Of a DNA stretch of 9,760 nucleotides, positions 5,740 through 9,760 are shown piece by piece. Position 1 is the first letter of the stretch, and every line of letters begins with the position of its first letter. Origin of the DNA: Actinomycetes bacterium (GTDB lineage: Bacteria > Actinomycetota > Actinomycetes > Actinomycetales > Dermatophilaceae); NCBI GenBank assembly GCA_023451855.1, contig JAEXXY010000160.1:1-9760 (forward strand), read 5' to 3'. The notes under the pieces were generated by a model. The model ran no database searches, was not told the DNA's origin, and saw nothing but the letters and a program-made list of their open reading frames with translations. The translations under genes were made by a program, and so were the position numbers.

Positions 5740-5761
5740 GGCGCGATGACGCACCGCTCGG
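5705..5761 (+). repeat. Three tandem degenerate 19-bp repeats downstream of the AbiEi/DUF559 gene
   Basis: Units at 5705-5723, 5724-5742 and 5743-5761 share the core GCACnnCTGG in phase with a 19-base period. The middle unit, GGAACCGCGCACTCCTGG, is the best copy. The outer two match it at about 12-13 of 19 positions by my count. A further copy in the opposite orientation lies at 5674-5692 and forms the left arm of the long hairpin. The same motif recurs upstream of the gene at 6768-6824. Confidence 0.45.
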
Positions 5762-5766
5762 CCGGC

Positions 5767-6669
5767 TCACGCCGCCCATCGTCGTGAGTCGGCGATGGCC
5801 TGCGCCGCCCGAGCACCGATGAGCCGGACGTCGTCGCGCTCGTCCCATACGTACCGCGCGAAGAAGAACCCCTTCCGACGCATCGCGTCCTCGCGCCGCT
5901 TCTCCTCGAACCCGGCCTCCTGCCCGCCGTACTTCTGCGCCCCGTCGAACTCGACGAGGACGCGGGTGCCGCGGATCCGGAAGTCGGCGAAGCGTACGCC
6001 CAGGTCCGTCTTCACCGCGTACTGCGGGTCGAGTGCGTACCCGAGGCTGCGCAGCCGGTGGCCGATGATGCTCTCCCCCGGCGACTCGATGCGCTCGTCC
6101 GCCTCGCGCAGGATCGCCCGGACGGGGCCGATGCCGCGGCATCTGGCCATAACGCCGCAGGCCGCCTCGAGCTGCTCGGTCGTCACGAGCTTGCGGTGCA
6201 GGGCAGCGTCCGCCGCCGCGAGTGCACTGAGCGGCAGCCCCTCGAGACCGGCCTGCACGATGCCGACAGCCGTCGGCACCCGGTCCTGCATGGCGCCGGA
6301 CAGTGCCTGCGGCAGGTCGGGAAGCGGACGATGGATCTTCAGCCCCCTGACGTTGCGCGTCGTGCCGGCGCCTTTCCGCGTCAGGTGGACCACACCGAGA
6401 TCGAGGGCGTAGTCGGGCAGGTTCTGGGCCACGAGCAGCGACTGGTGGCTGAAGATCGCCCGGCCCCCGAAGCGCCGCCAGCCCGCCGTGGCGCGAAGCC
6501 AGTGCAGGTCCCGAGCGTCGCGGGCCGGGCGCACCGAGTACCAGCCGCGGAGCAGAGGCACGAGCCGGCCCGCTCGCACGGCGGAGGCGATGGCGCCGTC
6601 TGAGTGCCCGGCAGCGGACAGCCGGGCAGCGCTGACCACGTCGCTGCGGGCCAGCTGCTCGACATCCAT
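5767..6669 (-). CDS. AbiEi-like N-terminal domain fused to a DUF559 (PDDEXK nuclease-fold) domain
   Basis: 300-residue protein with two parts. Residues 1-50 (MDVEQLARSDVVSAARLSAA, then AIASAVRAGRLVPLLRGWYSV) look like the winged-helix start of AbiEi-type proteins, which bind DNA in type IV toxin-antitoxin systems. The middle (70-180) is typical of the same group (IFSHQSLLVAQNLPDY). Residues 194-280 match DUF559, a Vsr-related nuclease fold: ESPGES (195-200), VRFADFRI (225-232, Asp229), VLVEFDGAQKYG (237-248, with Glu240, Asp242, Lys246) and EEKRREDAMRRKGF (255-268). The PDDEXK-like acidic residues are all present, so activity is possible but unproven. The start at 6669 is placed where homology-like sequence begins; there is no good ribosome binding site. 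No AbiEii toxin gene is adjacent. Flanking repeats are listed separately. Confidence 0.83.
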   Translation of the reverse strand: MDVEQLARSDVVSAARLSAAGHSDGAIASAVRAGRLVPLLRGWYSVRPARDARDLHWLRATAGWRRFGGRAIFSHQSLLVAQNLPDYALDLGVVHLTRKGAGTTRNVRGLKIHRPLPDLPQALSGAMQDRVPTAVGIVQAGLEGLPLSALAAADAALHRKLVTTEQLEAACGVMARCRGIGPVRAILREADERIESPGESIIGHRLRSLGYALDPQYAVKTDLGVRFADFRIRGTRVLVEFDGAQKYGGQEAGFEEKRREDAMRRKGFFFARYVWDERDDVRLIGARAAQAIADSRRWAA

Positions 6670-6767
6670 GCGCCATGATGACCCGACCGACGAGGTCGCC
6701 GCAGAGGGTCTGTGGACAGCGGCGGGCGGTGCCGACACAGGTGCACACTTCCCTCAGCAGCGCGCCT

Positions 6768-6824
6768 CGCACCGACCACTCCTGACGGAAGCGCGCACTT
6801 CTGGGGGAACCGCGCAGCCGTGGG
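6768..6824 (+). repeat. Three tandem degenerate 19-bp repeats upstream of the AbiEi/DUF559 gene
   Basis: Units at 6768-6786, 6787-6805 and 6806-6824 are contiguous. The second, GGAAGCGCGCACTTCTGG, differs from the downstream copy at 5724-5741 at two of 18 positions. The third starts with the same eleven bases, GGAACCGCGCA. The first shares ACTCCTG. A weak out-of-phase copy may lie near 6737-6755. The repeats are in the same + orientation as those at 5705-5761, so the gene is bracketed by direct repeat arrays about 1 kb apart. Confidence 0.5.
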
Positions 6825-6833
6825 GCCGCGGAG

Positions 6834-6849
6834 GTGTGGGCGTCCACAC
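6834..6849. promoter_or_regulatory. Perfect 6+4+6 inverted repeat, operator candidate
   Basis: GTGTGG (6834-6839) and CCACAC (6844-6849) are exact inverted copies around GCGT. GTCCAC half-sites at 6842-6847 and 6863-6868 are 21 bases apart, two helical turns. The position, about 125 bases before serC and 165 bases before the AbiEi/DUF559 start, suits a shared operator. No family can be named from the site. Confidence 0.35.
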
Positions 6850-6974
6850 AACGAGCAACGGTGTCCACCAGTCGGGCAGCTGGGGTTCAATGTGGCGGGT
6901 GACACCGGCGTCACTCCGTCGAAACACCCGTGCCACACGCGTCCAGTGGTGGCCTCCGTCCGAGGTGAGCAAAC

Positions 6975-8117
6975 GTGACCGAAGCACCCGCCGTGAACCC
7001 GACCATCACGCTCCCCGCCGAGCTCCGGCCGAGCGACGGACGCTTCGGGTCCGGGCCCTCGAAGGTGCGCCCGGAGCAGGTCGAGTACCTCGCCTCCATC
7101 GCCGGCACCGTCCTCGGCACCTCGCACCGCCAGGCCCCGGTCAAGAACCTCGTCGGTGAGGTCCGCCAGGGCCTTCGCGACCTCTTCTCCCTGCCCGAGG
7201 GCTACGAGGTGATCCTCGGCAACGGCGGTTCCACCGCCTTCTGGGACATCGCCGCCTTCGGCATCGTGCGCGACCGCGCCCAGCACCTCGCGTTCGGGGA
7301 GTTCTCGAGCAAGTTCGGCGCGGTCACCAAGGCCGCCCCCTTCCTCGGCGAGCCGACGATCATCACGGCCGACCCCGGCACGCTCGCGACGCCGCGGGCC
7401 GAGGCCGGCGTCGACGTCTACGCCTGGCCGCACAACGAGACCTCGACGGGCGTCATGGCCCCGGTCCGACGCGTCGAGGGCGCCGACGACGACGCGCTCG
7501 TGCTCGTCGACGCGACGTCCGGCGCCGGGGGCCTGCCCGTCGACGTCAGCCAGGCCGACGTCTACTACTTCGCACCGCAGAAGTGCTTCGCCTCCGACGG
7601 CGGCCTGTGGCTCGCGCTCTTCTCCCCCGCCGCGCTCGCCCGTGTCGAGGAGATCGCCTCGTCGGGCCGCTGGGTGCCCGACTTCTTCAGCCTGCCGACG
7701 GCCATCGACAACTCGCTGAAGAACCAGACCTACAACACCCCGGGCCTCGCGACGCTGGCCATGCTCAACAGCCAGCTGCAGTGGCTCAACGGCAACGGCG
7801 GCCTCGACTGGGCGGCGGCCCGCACGAAGGACTCGAGCAGCCGCCTCTACACGTGGGCAGAGCAGACCGGCTACACGACGCCGTACGTCGTCGACCCGGC
7901 TGCACGCTCGCAGGTCGTCGGAACCGTCGACTTCGACGACTCGGTCGATGCCGCCGCCGTGGCCACGGTGCTGCGGGCCAACGGCGTCGTCGACGTCGAG
8001 CCCTACCGCAAGCTGGGGCGCAACCAGCTGCGCGTCGCGATGTTCCCGGCTGTCGAGCCCGAGGACGTCACGACGCTGACGAGGGCCATCGACCACGTCG
8101 TGGCGCGGCTCGGCTGA
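6975..8117 (+). CDS. serC: Phosphoserine aminotransferase
   Basis: PLP-dependent class V aminotransferase that converts 3-phosphohydroxypyruvate and glutamate to 3-phosphoserine and 2-oxoglutarate in serine biosynthesis. The 380-residue product is full length for the actinobacterial form. Visible family features are FGSGPSKVR (24-32), GTSHRQ (48-53, the substrate-binding HR), GNGGSTAFWD (82-91, cofactor phosphate loop), WPHNETSTGV (151-160), VDATSG (178-183, with Asp179 for the pyridine nitrogen), YYFAPQKCFASDGG (197-210, Lys203 as the PLP Schiff-base lysine) and NTPG (254-257). The GTG start at 6975 is supported by GAGGTGA six bases upstream and by the family N-terminus. The next gene follows after about 96 bases, so read-through is possible. 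The cofactor link to pdxH is metabolic only. Confidence 0.97.
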   Translation: MTEAPAVNPTITLPAELRPSDGRFGSGPSKVRPEQVEYLASIAGTVLGTSHRQAPVKNLVGEVRQGLRDLFSLPEGYEVILGNGGSTAFWDIAAFGIVRDRAQHLAFGEFSSKFGAVTKAAPFLGEPTIITADPGTLATPRAEAGVDVYAWPHNETSTGVMAPVRRVEGADDDALVLVDATSGAGGLPVDVSQADVYYFAPQKCFASDGGLWLALFSPAALARVEEIASSGRWVPDFFSLPTAIDNSLKNQTYNTPGLATLAMLNSQLQWLNGNGGLDWAAARTKDSSSRLYTWAEQTGYTTPYVVDPAARSQVVGTVDFDDSVDAAAVATVLRANGVVDVEPYRKLGRNQLRVAMFPAVEPEDVTTLTRAIDHVVARLG

Positions 8118-8178
8118 CCTCGACCCGGCGGTACCACGACGCGTGACCTTCCGCCTCCCGACTCGTTGACCCCTGCGA

Positions 8179-8194
8179 CCGCCAATGGGGGCGG
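8179..8194. promoter_or_regulatory. Short GC hairpin before the transglycosylase gene
   Basis: CCGCC (8179-8183) pairs with GGCGG (8190-8194) around AATGGG, ending eight bases before the ribosome binding site GAGGAG (8203-8208). It could be the end of the serC transcript or a leader structure. TTGACC at 8166-8171 looks like a -35, but no -10 stands at a suitable distance. Confidence 0.25.
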
Positions 8195-8213
8195 CTGTCA
8201 TCGAGGAGTCACC

Positions 8214-9569
8214 ATGGTCCGCATCGTCCGAGCCGGTCGCGTCAGCCGACGCGTCGCCGCGGCGCTGCCCGTCATCGCCCTCGCGGCCACCGGCATCGCC
8301 GTCGCCGCCCGTTCCGGGGCCGACCCGACACCCACTGCGCTCACCGTGCCCGACCAGGTCGTGACGCAGTCGGCCGGCCCCGACTACCCCGACGCCGGTC
8401 CCGCCCCGGCCCCGATGCAGCTGCCGCCGGTCTACGACACCTACACCTCCGACTTCGCGAGCGTCGCGGTGCCGAGCGCCGCGCAGGAGGCCGTGCACGC
8501 CCTGGCGGGCTTCATGCCGGTGCGCCTCGACGCCAACGGCATCCCGAGCCTGGCCCTGTCCGCCTACCAGCACGCCGCCGGCCTGCTCGACCGTGTGGAC
8601 CCCTCGTGCGGCGTCGACTGGGCGCTGCTCGGGGCGATCGGCCGCGTCGAGAGCAACCACGCGCAGTTCGGTGGCAACCGCCTCGACGCGTCCGGCGTCG
8701 CCCGTCCCGGCATCATCGGCATCCCGCTCGACGGCAGCCGGGGCACGAGCCGCATCACCGACACCGACGGCGGCCGCCTCGATCGCGACAGCGTCTACGA
8801 CCGCGCCGTCGGCCCGATGCAGTTCATCCCGACCTCGTGGTCCTCGATGGGCCGCGACGGCAACGGCGACGGTGTCTCCGACCCGCAGAACCTCACCGAC
8901 GCCGTCACCGCCGCGGGCGCGATGCTCTGCTCCGGCCACGCGAACCTGCGCGACCCGAAGGCCGCCTACGACGCGGTCTTCCGCTACAACCACTCCGACA
9001 GCTACGTGCGCAGCGTGCTGTCCATCGCCGACGCGTACCGCCGCGGCGTCACCGTCGTTCCCGTCGGCTCGCTGCCGGCTGCGCGTCCCGCCGCAGGCAC
9101 CGGCACGGCCACCCCCGACGGGTCGGGGTTCGCCTACGCCGGTCCGTCGGCCCACCAGACGACGGCTTCGTCGGGGGCCCGTCCCACACCGGGCTCCTCG
9201 ACGAAGCCGTCACCCTCGGCCTCGAAGCCGGCCCCCAAGCCCTCGGGCTCGGGCACGCCGGCGCCGAAGCCGGTCCCTTCGAAGGCGCCGCGGCCGGCGA
9301 TCACCGTGCCCGTCCCCAAGGTGCCGGGCGTCCCCCTCCCGACGCCGACCGTGCCGGTGCCGGCGCTCCCCTCAGCGCCGGTTCCGGTGCCGGTTCCCGT
9401 GCCGACCCTGCCCGCCGAGATCGTGCGCCTGCTCGCGCTGCCGCACCTGCCGCTCCTCCCCGGCGACCCGACGGGCCTGGTCCGCGTGCTCGACCCGCGG
9501 ACGACCAAGGTCGTGTGCCTGCTCGACGAGAAGGTCGTCACGTGCCCGGGCGGAGGGCTTCTCGGCTGA
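8214..9569 (+). CDS. Secreted lytic murein transglycosylase, Slt35/MltB-like
   Basis: Cleaves the MurNAc-GlcNAc bond of peptidoglycan with 1,6-anhydro-MurNAc formation, outside the membrane. The 451-residue product has a basic N-terminus and hydrophobic segment (15-33) acting as signal peptide or anchor, then a linker to about 88. The catalytic domain spans about 90-280: ALLGAIGRVESNHAQFGG (137-154) with catalytic Glu146, RAVGPMQFIPTSW (197-209), an EF-hand-like loop DGNGDGVSDPQN (215-226) as in Slt35, DAVTAAGAMLCSGH (229-242) and AVFRYNHSDSYVRSV (254-268). Residues 290-400 are low-complexity Pro/Ser/Thr then Pro/Val sequence, probably a wall-spanning linker. A conserved-looking tail (401-451) with Cys435 and Cys444 follows. 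The ATG at 8214 has GAGGAG five bases upstream. Substrate specificity and role (division, Rpf-like resuscitation) cannot be told from sequence. Confidence 0.92.
   Translation: MVRIVRAGRVSRRVAAALPVIALAATGIAVAARSGADPTPTALTVPDQVVTQSAGPDYPDAGPAPAPMQLPPVYDTYTSDFASVAVPSAAQEAVHALAGFMPVRLDANGIPSLALSAYQHAAGLLDRVDPSCGVDWALLGAIGRVESNHAQFGGNRLDASGVARPGIIGIPLDGSRGTSRITDTDGGRLDRDSVYDRAVGPMQFIPTSWSSMGRDGNGDGVSDPQNLTDAVTAAGAMLCSGHANLRDPKAAYDAVFRYNHSDSYVRSVLSIADAYRRGVTVVPVGSLPAARPAAGTGTATPDGSGFAYAGPSAHQTTASSGARPTPGSSTKPSPSASKPAPKPSGSGTPAPKPVPSKAPRPAITVPVPKVPGVPLPTPTVPVPALPSAPVPVPVPVPTLPAEIVRLLALPHLPLLPGDPTGLVRVLDPRTTKVVCLLDEKVVTCPGGGLLG
9303..9413 (+). repeat. Low-complexity Pro/Val coding repeat within the transglycosylase gene
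   Basis: Residues 364-400 are mostly alternating Pro and Val (VPVPKVPGVPLPTPTVPVP, then APVPVPVPVPTLP), encoded by a degenerate CCG/GTG repeat. Such stretches form stiff extended spacers and can change length by slippage. It separates the catalytic and Ser/Thr-rich parts from the cysteine-containing tail. Confidence 0.7.
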
Positions 9570-9588
9570 GGCCGGGACCACCCCTCAC

Positions 9589-9625
9589 ACGGAAGCGGCC
9601 GTCCATCCGGGGCGGCCGCTTCCGT
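9589..9625. terminator. Bidirectional terminator hairpin
   Basis: ACGGAAGCGGCCG (9589-9601) and CGGCCGCTTCCGT (9613-9625) form a perfect 13-bp stem around an 11-base loop, 20 bases after the transglycosylase stop and about 55 bases beyond the stop of the convergent gene on the right. There is no long T tract on either strand, as is usual in high-GC actinobacteria. A 12-bp palindrome, CACGCCGGCGTG (9660-9671), closer to the right-hand gene may assist. Confidence 0.7.
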
Positions 9626-9680
9626 CGCGTCGAAACCGGGGCCGACGCCTTGCGGCGCCCACGCCGGCGTGACGCGTCGG

Positions 9681-9760
9681 TCAGGGGCGCCCGGCGACGG
9701 GCGGGGCCGACGGGTCGGCGCCCTCGGCCCGGGACTCGCGGCGCAGGTAGTCCTCGATGT
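9681..9760 (-). CDS. C-terminal tail of an unidentified protein (partial)
   Basis: On the - strand the frame is open from the window edge to TGA (complement of 9681-9683) and gives 25 full residues, beginning IEDYLRRESRAEG and ending in a Pro/Ala-rich tail. Codons end mostly in G or C, and the convergent terminator hairpin supports a gene end here. The charged helix plus disordered tail is not enough to name a family. In several actinobacteria the SepH-type (DUF3071) gene lies near serC, but I cannot see its characteristic motifs in this fragment. Confidence 0.6.
   Translation of the reverse strand, partial: IEDYLRRESRAEGADPSAPPVAGRP

Larger units (their letters stand above)
6670..6974. promoter_or_regulatory. 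Divergent intergenic region of the AbiEi/DUF559 gene and serC (305 bp)
   Basis: No gene is evident here. It contains 19-bp repeats (6768-6824), the perfect inverted repeat GTGTGG-N4-CCACAC (6834-6849) and GGTG-TC-CACC (6860-6869). It also contains CTGTCCACA on the - strand (6711-6719), which differs at one position from the DnaA-box consensus TTGTCCACA. The dinucleotide TA does not occur anywhere in the 305 bases, so no ordinary TAnnnT -10 exists on either strand although both genes should start here. The serC ribosome binding site GAGGTGA (6962-6968) is clear. Confidence 0.5.

Noticed and set aside
3766..5787. Long + frame overlapping the sugar dehydrogenase
   Set aside because: The translation is Arg/Pro/Gly-rich with no recognisable motif, while the overlapping frame has clear dehydrogenase motifs and a good start site.
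5705..6824. 19-bp repeats as a CRISPR array
   Set aside because: Units are contiguous without spacers, degenerate, and interrupted by a gene. No cas gene is present.
8166..8171. TTGACC as the -35 of the transglycosylase promoter
   Set aside because: No TAnnnT or similar -10 occurs 16-19 bases downstream.
8118..8213. Riboswitch (for example a c-di-AMP type often found before wall hydrolases) upstream of the transglycosylase
   Set aside because: The gap is only 96 bases and shows one five-pair hairpin, not enough for such an element.
6381..9155. Open - strand frame of 924 codons lying opposite serC and the transglycosylase
   Set aside because: It is antisense to two well-identified genes, has Arg/Gly/Asp-rich low-complexity translation with no domain, and arises because GC-rich codons leave few stops on the opposite strand.

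Overview
The window is very GC-rich, with almost all codons ending in G or C, strong purine-rich ribosome binding sites and typical actinobacterial gene content. It most likely comes from a chromosome of a Gram-positive actinobacterium. Intrasporangiaceae or another Micrococcales family is my guess from gene style, not something the sequence proves. I see no insertion sequence, prophage, tRNA, rRNA or CRISPR array.

Layout. The last 12 codons of an unidentified + strand gene (1-39) are followed by a compact, apparently self-contained transcription unit (about 67-236). It has a promoter, an extremely strong Shine-Dalgarno, a 12-codon ORF, a hairpin and an intrinsic terminator. Next come pdxH (-), a small conserved-looking hypothetical gene (+), a pentapeptide-repeat gene (-) divergent from a citrate synthase gene of the citA type (+), and a secreted PQQ-type sugar dehydrogenase with an extra C-terminal propeller-like half (+). 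After a strong hairpin comes a - strand gene for an AbiEi-like/DUF559 nuclease-fold protein. Then follow serC (+), a secreted Slt35/MltB-like lytic transglycosylase (+), a bidirectional terminator, and the C-terminal tail of a - strand gene that runs off the window.

The identifiable enzymes are mostly housekeeping. Citrate synthase feeds carbon into the TCA cycle. SerC makes phosphoserine and needs pyridoxal phosphate, which PdxH supplies by oxidising PNP/PMP. The sugar dehydrogenase and transglycosylase work outside the membrane. The genes do not form one operon: orientations alternate and most have their own upstream region.

The least ordinary parts are non-coding. The first is the 67-236 unit. 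Its Shine-Dalgarno is exactly complementary to a downstream segment that can also pair with the ORF's own 3' half, and two blocks of the unit match the complement of the 16S rRNA 3' end. The second is a family of degenerate 19-bp repeats on both sides of the AbiEi/DUF559 gene. One pair of these builds a long hairpin whose two arm mismatches become G-U pairs only in - strand RNA. These two loci are the best candidates for something undescribed.
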